In this document: positions 8,710 to 16,891 of the stretch, piece after piece
Numbering within the stretch: position 1 is the first letter of the stretch
Layout: every line of letters starts with the position of its first letter
DNA from: Nocardia anocheti
GTDB lineage: Bacteria; Actinomycetota; Actinomycetes; Mycobacteriales; Mycobacteriaceae
Direction: 5' to 3'
Assembly: GCF_029675105.1 (NCBI RefSeq)
Contig: NZ_JAQQFV010000012.1
Span: 1-64,000, forward strand
DNA: 64,000 nt
The notes under the pieces: generated by a model
What the model was told of the DNA's origin: nothing
Seen by the model: the letters and a program-made list of their open reading frames with translations, nothing else
The model's database searches: none
Program-made: the position numbers and the translations under genes

Positions 8710-10365
8710 TCAGCGGTGTCCGGCGGCGCGACGCGCGGCGATGTAGCCGAACACCATCGCCGGGCCGATGGTGGCGCCCGCACCGGCGTAGTCGTTGCCC
8801 ATCACCGCGGCCGAGGTGTTGCCCGTGGCGTAGAGACCCGGGATGGGTGTGCCGTCGGCGCGCAGCACCCTGGCGTCGGCGTCGTAGACCAGGCCGCCCT
8901 TGGTGCCCAGGTCACCGATGCGCACCCGCAGCGCGTAGTACGGGCCCTTGTCCAGGACGTCGAGGGCCGGAACCGGCAGGGTGGGGTCGCCGTAGTAGTT
9001 GTCGTAGGCGCTCACGCCGCGACCGAAGTCGGCGTCGTGCCCGTCGCGGGCGAAGCCGTTGAAGCGCCGGACCGTGTCGCCCAGCGCGTCCGCCGGGACA
9101 CCGATGGCCGCGGCGAGCCCGGCCAGGTCGGGCGCGCTGTGGATCAGCCCGGACGAGGTCCAGGCGGCGGGGAACTTCTGGCCGGGCACGATCCCGCCGA
9201 TCGGGTAGCGGCTCTTGGCCTTCGCGTCGAAGATCAGCCAGGCCGGATCGTGGCGACCGGCCAGCTGCGCGTGCACGAAGGTGACATACGGGGCGGCCTC
9301 GTTGGTGAAGCGCGCGCCGGTGCTGTCGACGATCATCGAGCGCGGGATCGACCGCTCCGACACCAGCACCTGATTGATGCCCTCCGGTCGCTGGAACGAG
9401 GGCATCCACCAGGCGTCGTCCATCAGGTCCACCGCCGCGCCGACCTGTTCTCCGGCCACGATGCCGTCGCCGGTGTTGTCGGTGGAGGCCGCGCTGAAAT
9501 TGTCGCGTCCGCCTTCGGGCAGCCAGCGCTTGCGCAGCGCCTGATCGTGCTCGAAACCGCCGGTGGCCAGCAGCACGCCGTCGCGCGCCCGGATCCGGAT
9601 CTCGCGCCCGTCGCGTTCGGCGAGCACGCCCACGACCGCGCCGGACTCGTCGGTGATCAGCGAACGCAGCGGGGTGTTCAGCCACAGCGGCACCCCGGCG
9701 TCGCGCAGGGCCAGCCGCAGCCGGGCGATCAGGGCGCGGCCGAGGGTGTCCATGTGTCGGCGCAGCACGATCGCCTTGATCGCGCGCAGCCCGGTGAGCA
9801 GCGCGGTCCAGCGGGCCTTCCAGGTGCGGGTCACCATGTTCAGCTGGACGAAGTCCTTGGACGTGATGAACAGGCCCGGCGGGGTGGCCAGGGCGGCCGG
9901 GCGCAACAGGTCCTCGTCGGCGCCGAGCTGTTTGAGGTCGACCGGCAGGGGCTCGATCGAGCGGCCCGCCGGACGTCCGCCGGGCGCCTCGGGGTGGTAG
10001 TCGGAATAGCCCGTGCACCACTGGAACCGCAGGTGCGGGCTGGTTTCCAGGAACTCCAGCATGCGCGGGCCCTCGTCGATGAAGGCGTCGAGATTGGCCG
10101 AGGGCACCCGGTCGCCGACGACGGCGTCGAGGTAGGCGCGCACGTCGGCGCGGGTGTCACCGAGGCCCTCGCGCCGCAGCACCGGATTGTCGGGCACCCA
10201 GATGCCGCCCCCCGAGAGCGCGGTGCTGCCGCCGTACACCCCGGCCTTCTCGATGACGAGGGTGTCCAGGCCGCGATCGGCGGCGGCGAGCGCGCCGGTG
10301 AGCCCGCCCGCCCCGCTGCCGACGACGAGGAAACCGACTTCGTGATCCCACTGCTGTTCGGTCAT
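8710..10365 (-). CDS. 3-ketosteroid delta-1-dehydrogenase-like flavoprotein
   Basis: This 551-residue FAD protein has the dinucleotide motif GSGAGGLTGA near residue 17 and the C-terminal GNTSAAVMGNDYAGAG. All four residues used by KstD of Rhodococcus are found by alignment: the first Tyr in SDYHPE, the second in NEAAPYVTF, and the third Tyr plus Gly in NDYAGAG. It would remove the C1/C2 hydrogens of a 3-ketosteroid, or act as a related delta-4(5-alpha) dehydrogenase; the two are hard to tell apart by eye. It is about 40 residues longer than the second KstD at 10855. It follows the isomerase gene by 7 bp in one operon. Confidence 0.88.
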   Translation of the reverse strand: MTEQQWDHEVGFLVVGSGAGGLTGALAAADRGLDTLVIEKAGVYGGSTALSGGGIWVPDNPVLRREGLGDTRADVRAYLDAVVGDRVPSANLDAFIDEGPRMLEFLETSPHLRFQWCTGYSDYHPEAPGGRPAGRSIEPLPVDLKQLGADEDLLRPAALATPPGLFITSKDFVQLNMVTRTWKARWTALLTGLRAIKAIVLRRHMDTLGRALIARLRLALRDAGVPLWLNTPLRSLITDESGAVVGVLAERDGREIRIRARDGVLLATGGFEHDQALRKRWLPEGGRDNFSAASTDNTGDGIVAGEQVGAAVDLMDDAWWMPSFQRPEGINQVLVSERSIPRSMIVDSTGARFTNEAAPYVTFVHAQLAGRHDPAWLIFDAKAKSRYPIGGIVPGQKFPAAWTSSGLIHSAPDLAGLAAAIGVPADALGDTVRRFNGFARDGHDADFGRGVSAYDNYYGDPTLPVPALDVLDKGPYYALRVRIGDLGTKGGLVYDADARVLRADGTPIPGLYATGNTSAAVMGNDYAGAGATIGPAMVFGYIAARRAAGHR

Positions 10366-10372
10366 GGTCGCC

Positions 10373-10744
10373 TCAGCCCGCGATCATGTCGTCCTGCGAC
10401 CAGAACGCCCGCATGCTCGCGATCCGCGCGTCCTCGTCGAAGGTCATCACATCGATCGGTTCCAGGGTGAAGCTCTGGTCACCGAAGCGGGTGACCACCC
10501 GGAAACTGAACGCCGCGCTGTTCCCGGCGACCCGCACGGAGAACAGTTCGCTGGAGCGTTCCAGCTGCTCGAAGGATTCGTAGAAGGCGAGGATCGCCGC
10601 GTGACCGACATGCGGTGCGCTGCCGACCGGGTCCTCCACCGTCGCGTCCGCGCGGTAGAGGGCGACGATCTCGGCAGCGGAACCGCTGCCGACGGCCTCC
10701 ACGTAGGCGCGCACGGTCGCGCGGATGTCGTCGGCTGAAGCCAT
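10373..10744 (-). CDS. ksi: delta-5-3-ketosteroid isomerase
   Basis: This 123-residue SnoaL-fold protein aligns over its length with the Comamonas/Pseudomonas steroid isomerases. It shares the diagnostic DATVEDPVGS stretch and the PID segment. The catalytic set is present at the same numbering: Y14, D38 and D98 (Y14/D38/D99 in Comamonas). It would shift the 5,6 double bond of a delta-5-3-ketosteroid to 4,5, making the substrate for KstD. The ATG at 10744 has AGGAG eight bases upstream. It opens the operon that continues with the KstD-like gene, and it is driven by the operator-promoter at 10787-10838. Confidence 0.9.
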   Translation of the reverse strand: MASADDIRATVRAYVEAVGSGSAAEIVALYRADATVEDPVGSAPHVGHAAILAFYESFEQLERSSELFSVRVAGNSAAFSFRVVTRFGDQSFTLEPIDVMTFDEDARIASMRAFWSQDDMIAG

Positions 10745-10786
10745 TTTCTCGCTCCTGGAACTAGAGAAACAGAGGTTGGTGTGTGC

Positions 10787-10838
10787 ACGGAACCACACGC
10801 GGTGGCCCGTCGGCGGTGGTCCGTCCCGGCCAGCGGGA
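10787..10838 (-). promoter_or_regulatory. leftward operator-promoter for the isomerase operon
   Basis: A perfect TCCCG-N5-CGGGA palindrome lies at 10824-10838, inside a longer palindrome whose outer arms GGTGGTCC/GGACCACC are at 10815-10822 and 10840-10847. On the minus strand 30 bp separate CGGGAC from TTCCGT (10792-10787), the inferred -10 box. The start would be about 36 nt before the isomerase ATG. Confidence 0.65.
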
Positions 10839-10854
10839 AGGACCACCTGCCGGG

Positions 10855-12390
10855 TCAGTCGCCGAGGATGTGGCGCACGGCGAGGTGGCTGAACAGCATG
10901 GACGCGCCGATCGGATTACCGCCGCCGGGATAGACCTCCCCGCTGACCGCGGCCATGGTGTTGCCCGCGGCGTAGAGCCCCGGAATCGGCGTGCCGGTGC
11001 GGTCGAGCACCCGGGCCGCGCTGTCGGTGCGCAGACCGCCCTTGGTGCCCAGATCCGAGATGCCGAACGCGGCCGCGTGATACGGGCCCTTGTCGATGGT
11101 CACCAGCGGGGGTTCGCCGTTGGAGAAGGCCCGGTCGTAGGCTTCGTCGCCGCGCCCGAAATCGGGATCGACACCGGTCGCGACCATGTCGTTGAACCTC
11201 GCGACGGTGGCCTCGAGATTCGCCGCCGGGACGCCGATCTTCGCGGCGAGCTCGGCGAGCGTGTCGGCGGTGTGCCACAGCCCGGCCTCGACGTACTTCT
11301 CGGTCTCGACCATGGACACATTGGTGGCCTTGATCGGCGGGACCTCACCCTCCTTGTCGTCGTAGATCATCCAGAACGGCAGGCGCAGGCCGCGCTCGGC
11401 CATCTGACGGATCACCTCCCGCCCGAGCCGGTCGTAGGGCGCGGACTCGTTGACGAACCGGTGCCCGTCCTGGTCGACGAAGATGCCGCCGGTGAACCAC
11501 AGCGCGAAGGCCGAACGCCCATCCGGATGGGTCAGCCCCGGCGACCACCACGCCTGATCCATCAGATCGGTGTCGGCGCCCGCCGCGATGCCCGCCCGGT
11601 GCGCCAGGCCCTGATTTCCCCAGGGCCCCATGGTGTCCCGCGCCTCGCCCGGTACCCCGTAGTGGGCGCGCAGCTCCGCGTTCTGCTCGAAGCCGCCCGC
11701 GGCGAGCACCACCCCGCGCCGAGCACGGATGGCGTGGCGGGCGCCCGCGCGTTCGACGATCGCCCCGGTGACCTCGCCGTCCTCGACGACGAGTTCCACC
11801 AGCGGCGACTCCAGGTGCAGCTGGGCGTGCGGGTAGGTCGACAGCGCGCGCAGGAACCGCCCGATCAGCGCCTGCCCGCCGATCAGCAGCTCCGGCAGCG
11901 GGGCGCCGAGCCGGTCGGTGTCGAGCGGGCCGCGCAGCGATTCCCGCAGCGGGCCCAGCTCGGCGGCGGGCAGGGGCGTGGGCATGATGTGGCGCTGCCC
12001 GTCCAGACGGGCCTTGGGCGCCTTACCGAAGTAATCGGGCCACGGGAGCATCTGGAAGGCGAAATGGTCGTCGGCTTCGAGGTATTCGATGAGGTCGCGG
12101 CCCCGGTGGACATAGGTGCGCTGGAGGTCGTCGGGGGTGCGGTCGCCGACGACGGCGCGGTAATAGGTGAGCGCGTCGTCGAGGGTGTCGTCGGTGCCCG
12201 CCCGCTCGAGCACCGGATTGCACGGGAACCACACCCCGCCGCCACCCGAATAGGCCGTCGTGCCACCGAACTTGTCGGTCGCCTCGACCACCGCGACGCT
12301 GAGTCCCTCGCGGGCGGCGGTGTAGGCACCGGCCAGGCCACCGCCCGAGCCCGCGACCAGCACATCCACCTCGTCGTTCCAGTCCACCAC
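10855..12390 (-). CDS. kstD: 3-ketosteroid delta-1-dehydrogenase
   Basis: This protein of about 511 residues has the same length as KstD1 of Rhodococcus erythropolis and is closely similar to it. The FAD motif GSGGGLAGAY is near residue 15. The catalytic residues are conserved: Tyr in PDYF, Tyr in NESAPYDRL, and Tyr plus Gly in EVYPGGG. It introduces the 1,2 double bond of ring A, needed with 9-alpha-hydroxylation to open ring B. Two GTG codons (12390, 12387) are possible starts behind GGAGG; upstream in-frame codons run into the promoter and are rejected. It forms its own leftward unit from the operator-promoter at 12425-12476. Confidence 0.92.
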   Translation of the reverse strand: MVDWNDEVDVLVAGSGGGLAGAYTAAREGLSVAVVEATDKFGGTTAYSGGGGVWFPCNPVLERAGTDDTLDDALTYYRAVVGDRTPDDLQRTYVHRGRDLIEYLEADDHFAFQMLPWPDYFGKAPKARLDGQRHIMPTPLPAAELGPLRESLRGPLDTDRLGAPLPELLIGGQALIGRFLRALSTYPHAQLHLESPLVELVVEDGEVTGAIVERAGARHAIRARRGVVLAAGGFEQNAELRAHYGVPGEARDTMGPWGNQGLAHRAGIAAGADTDLMDQAWWSPGLTHPDGRSAFALWFTGGIFVDQDGHRFVNESAPYDRLGREVIRQMAERGLRLPFWMIYDDKEGEVPPIKATNVSMVETEKYVEAGLWHTADTLAELAAKIGVPAANLEATVARFNDMVATGVDPDFGRGDEAYDRAFSNGEPPLVTIDKGPYHAAAFGISDLGTKGGLRTDSAARVLDRTGTPIPGLYAAGNTMAAVSGEVYPGGGNPIGASMLFSHLAVRHILGD

Positions 12391-12424
12391 TGTTTCCTCC
12401 TGATACCACCTCGAATTGCCGACG

Positions 12425-12476
12425 ACGGTAGGGCCGGTGCCGGGGTGGGCGGAGCGGATCGTCCCGATGACCGGGA
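12425..12476 (-). promoter_or_regulatory. leftward operator-promoter for kstD
   Basis: A perfect TCCCG-N5-CGGGA palindrome is at 12462-12476. On the minus strand CGGGAC is followed after exactly 30 bp by TACCGT (12430-12425), a good actinobacterial -10 box. The transcript would start about 30 nt upstream of the kstD start. Confidence 0.7.
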
Positions 12477-12497
12477 GGTGATCGATGTGGCGAGGTG

Positions 12498-12549
12498 TGC
12501 CGGTCAGCGGGAAGCACACCTGCTCGGGGCGCCCGCGCGGACCTAGCGT
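12498..12549 (+). promoter_or_regulatory. rightward operator-promoter for the monooxygenase gene
   Basis: TGCCG-N5-CGGGA is at 12498-12512, inside a second palindrome AGGTGTGC/GCACACCT (12493-12500 and 12514-12521). CGGGAA is followed after exactly 30 bp by TAGCGT at 12544-12549. Expected leader about 30 nt to the GTG at 12588. Confidence 0.7.
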
Positions 12550-12587
12550 CGCCGCGGAGAACCGGTCTCCATCGAAAGGTAGGCACT

Positions 12588-14219
12588 GTGAACCCCGAGA
12601 CCCCATCGGCCTCCGCTCCCGGCCCGGCCGACGTCGACGTGGTCGTCGTCGGCGCGGGCATCGCCGGTCTGTACGCCCTGCACCGATTCCGCGGCAGCGG
12701 GCTGTCGGTGCGGGTGTTCGAGGCGGGCGAGGGCGTGGGCGGCGTCTGGTACTGGAATCGCTACCCGGGCGCGCGCTGCGACGTGGAGAGCGTCGACTAC
12801 TCGTACTCCTTCGACGACGCGCTGCAACAGGACTGGGAGTGGAGCGAGAAATACGCCACCCAGCCCGAGATCCTGGCCTACCTCGAGCACGTCGCCGACC
12901 GCTACGACCTGCGCCGCGACATCACCTTCGGCACCCGCGTCACCGATATCGCGCTCGACGAGCGCACCCTGCGCTGGCACGTCACCACCGACACCGGGCT
13001 CGCGGTCGTGGCCCGCTTCGTGGTGCTGGCGACCGGCCCGCTGTCCAATGCCAACACCCCCGCCATCGACGGCCTCGATACCTTCGCTGGCCGGGTTCTG
13101 CACACCTCGCACTGGCCGCACGAGGGGGTGGATCTGACCGGGCAGCGCGTCGGCGTCATCGGCACCGGATCCTCCGGCATCCAGACCATTCCGTGCCTGG
13201 CCGAGCAAGCACGGCAGCTGCACGTCTTCCAGCGGACCGCGAACTACAGTGTGCCCGCGGGCAATACGCCGTTGAGCGCCGCCGACCGCGCGGCCCAGAA
13301 GGCGGACTACGCCGAACGTCGACGCCGGTCGATGGCCAGCGGCGGCGGGTCACCGCATCAGGCACACCCGGAATCCGCGCTGGCGGTGAGCGCGGAGGAA
13401 CTGCGCGACGCCTACGAGAAGCGCTGGGCACTCGGCGGTGTGCTGTTCAGCAAGACCTTCCCCGACCAACTGGTGAACCTCGCCGCCAACGACACCGCGC
13501 GCCGGTTCTGGGAGGACAAGGTCCGCGCCGTCATCGACGACCCGCGCGTGGCCGAACTGCTCATCCCGCGCGATCACCCGATCGGCACCAAACGCATCTG
13601 CACCGACACGAACTACTACCAGACCTACAACCGCGACAATGTCACCCTCGTCGACCTGAAGACCACCCCGATCACCCGGATCGACGCCACCGGCGTGCAC
13701 ACCACCGACGCGCACCACCCCCTCGACACGCTGGTGCTCGCTACCGGATTCGACGCCATGACCGGCTCGGTCGCCCGGATGAACATCGTCGGCCGTGGCG
13801 GGGAAACGCTCAACGAGGCGTGGCGCGAGGGACCGAAAACCTATCTGGGACTGGGCATGACGGGTTTTCCCAATCTGTTCGTCCTCACCGGGCCCGGCAG
13901 TCCCTCGGTGCTGGCCAATATGGTGCTGCACTCGGAACTGCACGTCGACTGGGTGGCCGAGGCCATCGCCCATCTCGACAGCAGGGGAGCGGTCGCGCTC
14001 GAGGCCAGGCCCGACGCGGTGGCCGACTGGGTGCGCGAGTGCGCGCAGCGGGCGGCGGGAACGCTGATGACCCAGGCGAATTCGTGGTATCTCGGCGCCA
14101 ACATCCCTGGGCGGCCCCGGGTGTTCATGCCGTTCGTCGGCGGGTTCGGGGTCTACGGCGAGATCATCGCCGAGGTCGCCGCCGCCGGATACCAGGGATT
14201 CGACGTGCTCGAGGGGTGA
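12588..14219 (+). CDS. type I Baeyer-Villiger monooxygenase
   Basis: This 543-residue FAD/NADPH enzyme inserts oxygen next to a ketone to give an ester or lactone. The FAD motif GAGIAG is at residues 22-27 and the NADPH motif GTGSSG at 192-197. The diagnostic fingerprint FxGxxxHxxxWP is at residues 166-177 (FAGRVLHTSHWP). The GTG at 12588 is chosen because the longer reading begins inside the promoter. Neighbouring kstD, ksi and an esterase suggest a steroid ketone (C20 side chain or C17) as substrate, like steroid monooxygenase of Rhodococcus. The substrate is inference; the enzyme class is certain. Confidence 0.93.
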   Translation: MNPETPSASAPGPADVDVVVVGAGIAGLYALHRFRGSGLSVRVFEAGEGVGGVWYWNRYPGARCDVESVDYSYSFDDALQQDWEWSEKYATQPEILAYLEHVADRYDLRRDITFGTRVTDIALDERTLRWHVTTDTGLAVVARFVVLATGPLSNANTPAIDGLDTFAGRVLHTSHWPHEGVDLTGQRVGVIGTGSSGIQTIPCLAEQARQLHVFQRTANYSVPAGNTPLSAADRAAQKADYAERRRRSMASGGGSPHQAHPESALAVSAEELRDAYEKRWALGGVLFSKTFPDQLVNLAANDTARRFWEDKVRAVIDDPRVAELLIPRDHPIGTKRICTDTNYYQTYNRDNVTLVDLKTTPITRIDATGVHTTDAHHPLDTLVLATGFDAMTGSVARMNIVGRGGETLNEAWREGPKTYLGLGMTGFPNLFVLTGPGSPSVLANMVLHSELHVDWVAEAIAHLDSRGAVALEARPDAVADWVRECAQRAAGTLMTQANSWYLGANIPGRPRVFMPFVGGFGVYGEIIAEVAAAGYQGFDVLEG

Positions 14220-14221
14220 GA

Positions 14222-14260
14222 CACGACGACGGGGTGCTTTTCGGGCACCCCGTCGTCGTG
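14222..14260. terminator. bidirectional hairpin between convergent genes
   Basis: A perfect 16-bp inverted repeat (14222-14237 and 14245-14260) with a 7-nt loop lies between the monooxygenase stop at 14219 and the flavin reductase stop at 14264. Confidence 0.85.
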
Positions 14261-14263
14261 CGC

Positions 14264-14767
14264 TCAGACCGCGAAGCCGCCGAAACCGCCGCGATAGAAC
14301 AGCAGCGGCTTGCCGTCCTCGGCGGCCCGCAGGGCACCGATCCGGGCCAACACGACCGTGTGATCGCCCGCGTCGTGTTCGAGTTCCACCGTCACCTCGA
14401 TGTGGGCCAGCGCCCCGGCCAACGCGGGCGCGCCGTTGCCCGCGCGTTCCCACGCGATCCCGGCGAACTTGTCCGCGCCGCTCACCGCGAACTGGCGGCA
14501 CAGCGCGCTCTGCTCCTCGGCCAGGATGTTCACACACAGCGCGCCGGTCGCCCGCAGCAGCGGCCAGCTGGTGGAGGTCTTGGCCGGGCAGAACGACACA
14601 TACGGCGGGTCCAGCGACACCGAGACCACCGACTGACAGGTGAAGCCGAGCGGTCGCGTCCCGTCGTGGGCCGCGATCACCGCGACGCCGGTGGCGAAGT
14701 GACCGAGCACCCGGCGCAGCTCGGCGGCCGGGATCCCGGCCTCGACGATGACGTTGTCTGCATTCAT
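14264..14767 (-). CDS. hsaB: flavin reductase of a two-component hydroxylase (HsaB type)
   Basis: This 167-residue flavin reductase-like protein supplies reduced FMN or FAD to a separate oxygenase subunit. It aligns with HsaB through the GHFATGVAVI start, CQSVVSVSLDPP, CPAKTS-SWPLL, DKFAGI and the ending LLFYRGGFGG. The partner is most likely the HsaA-like oxygenase at 20106-21284. It is a single-gene leftward unit. The inferred -10 box (14779-14774) lies six bases before the ATG, so the mRNA may be leaderless. Separation from hsaA is unusual compared with the hsaACDB operon of Mycobacterium. Confidence 0.88.
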   Translation of the reverse strand: MNADNVIVEAGIPAAELRRVLGHFATGVAVIAAHDGTRPLGFTCQSVVSVSLDPPYVSFCPAKTSTSWPLLRATGALCVNILAEEQSALCRQFAVSGADKFAGIAWERAGNGAPALAGALAHIEVTVELEHDAGDHTVVLARIGALRAAEDGKPLLFYRGGFGGFAV

Positions 14768-14773
14768 ACCCCC

Positions 14774-14825
14774 ACCCTCGATGCCACGGGGTGCGCGGCT
14801 CAAGACGTTCTCCCGGTCAGCGGTT
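14774..14825 (-). promoter_or_regulatory. leftward operator-promoter for the flavin reductase
   Basis: TCCCG-GTCAG-CGG is at 14811-14825, with only one arm complete. On the minus strand CGGGAG is followed after 30 bp by GAGGGT (14779-14774). The ATG begins six bases after this box. This is the weakest -10 match of the set. Confidence 0.55.
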
Positions 14826-14829
14826 GTCG

Positions 14830-14863
14830 ACGGACCGTCCGTGTCAAGCGTGGTTGCTACCAT
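14830..14863 (+). promoter_or_regulatory. PadR gene promoter with palindrome, possible autoregulatory site
   Basis: A perfect 13-bp palindrome ACGGAC-c-GTCCGT is at 14830-14842. TACCAT at 14858-14863 ends six bases before the ATG at 14870, the geometry of a leaderless promoter. The palindrome could be bound by the PadR protein; it does not match the classical ATGT-N8-ACAT PadR box. Confidence 0.4.
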
Positions 14864-14869
14864 GCACCG

Positions 14870-15553
14870 ATGGCGACTCCCGACCCCGATCCCGGCGTTC
14901 CCACTCTGCCGCCGACCAGCTGGGCGGTGCTCGCCATGCTCTCCTACGAGGAGGAGATCTCCGGCTACGACCTCAAGAAATGGGCCGACTGGAGCCTGCG
15001 CTACGTCTACTGGACCCCCTCCTACAGTCAGATCTACGCCGAACTGAAGAAGCTCGAACAGCACGGCTTCGCCAGCTCCCGCCTCGACCACGACAACGCC
15101 ATGCGCGGCCGTCGCCTCTACCGCATCACCGACTCCGGCCGCGACGCCGTCACCACCTGGTGGAACAAGGCCCCCGTCGACCCCTCGGTCCTCAAACACC
15201 ATGTGCTGCTGCGGGTCATGTTCGGCCACCTCGGTTCCCCCGAGCGCCTCAAACAGATCCTGCGCGACCACATCGCCGATGTCGACCAGCTCGAACAGCG
15301 CGCCGCCATCGACGCCGAGGCCGCCAAATCCGAACCCGGCTGGGCCTATTCGCAGATCGTGCTGCAATGGGCCCAACGCCACTACGCCGCCGAACGCGAA
15401 CTCGCCGAACAACTCATCGCCGACATCGACGCCGCCGCCACCGTCCTGGCGGGCGCCGAACACGACGACCGCACCGACTACCCCCACCCCACCCCCGGCC
15501 GCTGGCGCGAGATCGAACAGCGCGTCCGCGAGGAGCACGAGGACGCCGACTAG
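14870..15553 (+). CDS. PadR-family transcriptional regulator
   Basis: This 227-residue protein has an N-terminal winged-helix PadR domain (about residues 15-90; SWAVLAMLSYEEEISGYDLKKW, then YAELKKLEQHGF and RRLYRITDSGR). A C-terminal helical region of the Vir-like type (about 100-200) serves for dimerisation. PadR proteins usually repress and respond to aromatic or amphiphilic ligands. It lies inside the steroid island between the flavin reductase and the esterase genes. Its last codons are inside a 56-bp tandem duplication, and in the second copy the same reading would end EEHEDTD instead of EEHEDAD. It is a candidate regulator of the island. Confidence 0.88.
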   Translation: MATPDPDPGVPTLPPTSWAVLAMLSYEEEISGYDLKKWADWSLRYVYWTPSYSQIYAELKKLEQHGFASSRLDHDNAMRGRRLYRITDSGRDAVTTWWNKAPVDPSVLKHHVLLRVMFGHLGSPERLKQILRDHIADVDQLEQRAAIDAEAAKSEPGWAYSQIVLQWAQRHYAAERELAEQLIADIDAAATVLAGAEHDDRTDYPHPTPGRWREIEQRVREEHEDAD

Positions 15554-15629
15554 CCGAGGACCTCGCGCACCATCAGCGCGTCCGCGAGGAACACGAGGAC
15601 ACCGACTAGCCGAGGACATCGCGCACCAT
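15518..15629. repeat. 56-bp tandem duplication across convergent 3' ends
   Basis: Units 15518-15573 and 15574-15629 are adjacent and differ at only three positions. Each contains the PadR stop and the opposing esterase stop, which overlap as CTAG. The PadR gene now ends in the first unit and the esterase gene in the second. Confidence 0.92.
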
Positions 15630-16739
15630 CGCCCAGACCTCGGCGCGGGCGGCGACGGTGGCCGACAGCGACGGGATGGTCAGGAAGCCGTGGAACAGGC
15701 CGTCGTAGCGGCGGTGGCGGACCGGGACGCCGTCGCGGGCCAGACGCTGGGCGTAGGCGTCGCCCGCCGAGCAGGGCGGGTCGAGTTCGGCGGTGACCAC
15801 GACCGCGGGCGGGAGTCCCGCGAGGGTGGTCGCCCGCGTCGGGACCAGACGGACGTCGTCGGTGCCGTGGGGCGCGTATTGCCGCCAGTACCAGCGCATG
15901 GCGCGGGTGGTGTTGTAGTGGCCGGTGCCGAAACGGCGATAGGACTCGGTGTCGACATCGTCGTCGATGACGGGATAGAGCAGGATCTGCGCGGCCAGCG
16001 GGGGACCGTCGTGATCGCGCACGGCGAGGGCGACCGTGGCGGCGAGATTGCCGCCCGCGCTGTCCCCGGCCACCGCGATCCGCGCCGGGTCGCCACCGTA
16101 TTCGCTCGCGTGCGCGGCCGTCCACCGCAGGGCCGCGAGGAAGTCGTCGTGGGCGGCCGGGGCGGGATGTTCGGGGGCCAGGCGATAGTCGACCGAGACC
16201 ACCACGGCACCGACACCGACGGCCATCGCGCGGCAGAACTCGTCGTGACTGTCGAGATCGCAGAACACGAATCCGCCGCCGTGCGCGAAGACGATCACCG
16301 GCAGTGCCGCGCTGATCAGAGCGTGGTCGTCGACGTGCGGTGCGTCACCGACAAGCAGCGCCGAACCGTCCGTCGGTTGTGCCGCAGCCGCGCCGGGTGC
16401 GGCGCCTTCGGTCGACAACGGCGCACCGGCCATCGCCGTAGGGCGAGGGGAGGTCGGCGGCGCAGCGCTGTCGGTGGGCAGTGAATCCGGGGTGGGGTGT
16501 GGTCGGTAGACCCGGAGCGGGAGGGGGCCACCGGCGCCGTCGATGGTGATGTCGTGGACGGTGCGCATCGCCGGGATGCGTTGCAGTGGGCCGCGTCTGG
16601 CGCGGATCGCGGCCCGGACCTCGGCGGCCTCCATGGCGGCGACATCGGGGAATCCGGCGTCGAGCGCGGCCAGCATCGCGGCCACCTCGGGGTCGGGGAC
16701 CGCGCCCGGTCCAGTGGTCGGGAAATCACGCACGGTCAC
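15606..16739 (-). CDS. alpha/beta-hydrolase esterase, hormone-sensitive lipase family
   Basis: This 377-residue esterase has the oxyanion motif HGGGFVF at 153-159, nucleophile S227 in GDSAGG, the acid in AELDPPCSAGD and His in DGLFHGF. The family is usually about 310-320 residues. The excess is an Ala/Pro/Thr-rich insertion at about 81-144 between the cap domain and HGGG. The GTG at 16739 is chosen for its AGGAGG six bases upstream. By context it may hydrolyse the ester made by the Baeyer-Villiger enzyme, as in conversion of a steroid 17-acetate to the 17-alcohol. The promoter at 16798-16849 carries the island operator. Confidence 0.88.
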   Translation of the reverse strand: MTVRDFPTTGPGAVPDPEVAAMLAALDAGFPDVAAMEAAEVRAAIRARRGPLQRIPAMRTVHDITIDGAGGPLPLRVYRPHPTPDSLPTDSAAPPTSPRPTAMAGAPLSTEGAAPGAAAAQPTDGSALLVGDAPHVDDHALISAALPVIVFAHGGGFVFCDLDSHDEFCRAMAVGVGAVVVSVDYRLAPEHPAPAAHDDFLAALRWTAAHASEYGGDPARIAVAGDSAGGNLAATVALAVRDHDGPPLAAQILLYPVIDDDVDTESYRRFGTGHYNTTRAMRWYWRQYAPHGTDDVRLVPTRATTLAGLPPAVVVTAELDPPCSAGDAYAQRLARDGVPVRHRRYDGLFHGFLTIPSLSATVAARAEVWAMVRDVLG

Positions 16740-16797
16740 GGGGGTCCTCCTGGGGTTTCGGCGGCGGAATCGGCGCTGGTCCACCGGCGTCCCGGCC

Positions 16798-16885
16798 ACC
16801 GTAGGGTCGGTGACGACCGGCGCGAACCGTGTTCTCCCACTGGGCGGAAACCCTCGCCGCGGTGGTGCGGCGTCCTGCCTACGGT
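16798..16885. promoter_or_regulatory. single operator serving two divergent promoters
   Basis: TCCCA-CTGGG-CGGAA (16835-16849) is a degenerate copy of the island operator. Leftward, 30 bp separate it from TACGGT (16803-16798) for the esterase. Rightward, 29 bp separate it from TACGGT (16880-16885), which ends six bases before the ATG at 16892. Both -10 boxes are identical, so one palindrome appears to control both directions. Confidence 0.65.
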
Positions 16886-16891
16886 CGGCCG

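Noticed and set aside
12485..15553. 1022-residue plus-strand open frame overlapping the monooxygenase and PadR genes
   Set aside because: It only acquires real sequence near its end, where it is in the PadR frame. The earlier part is an out-of-frame shadow of the monooxygenase gene.
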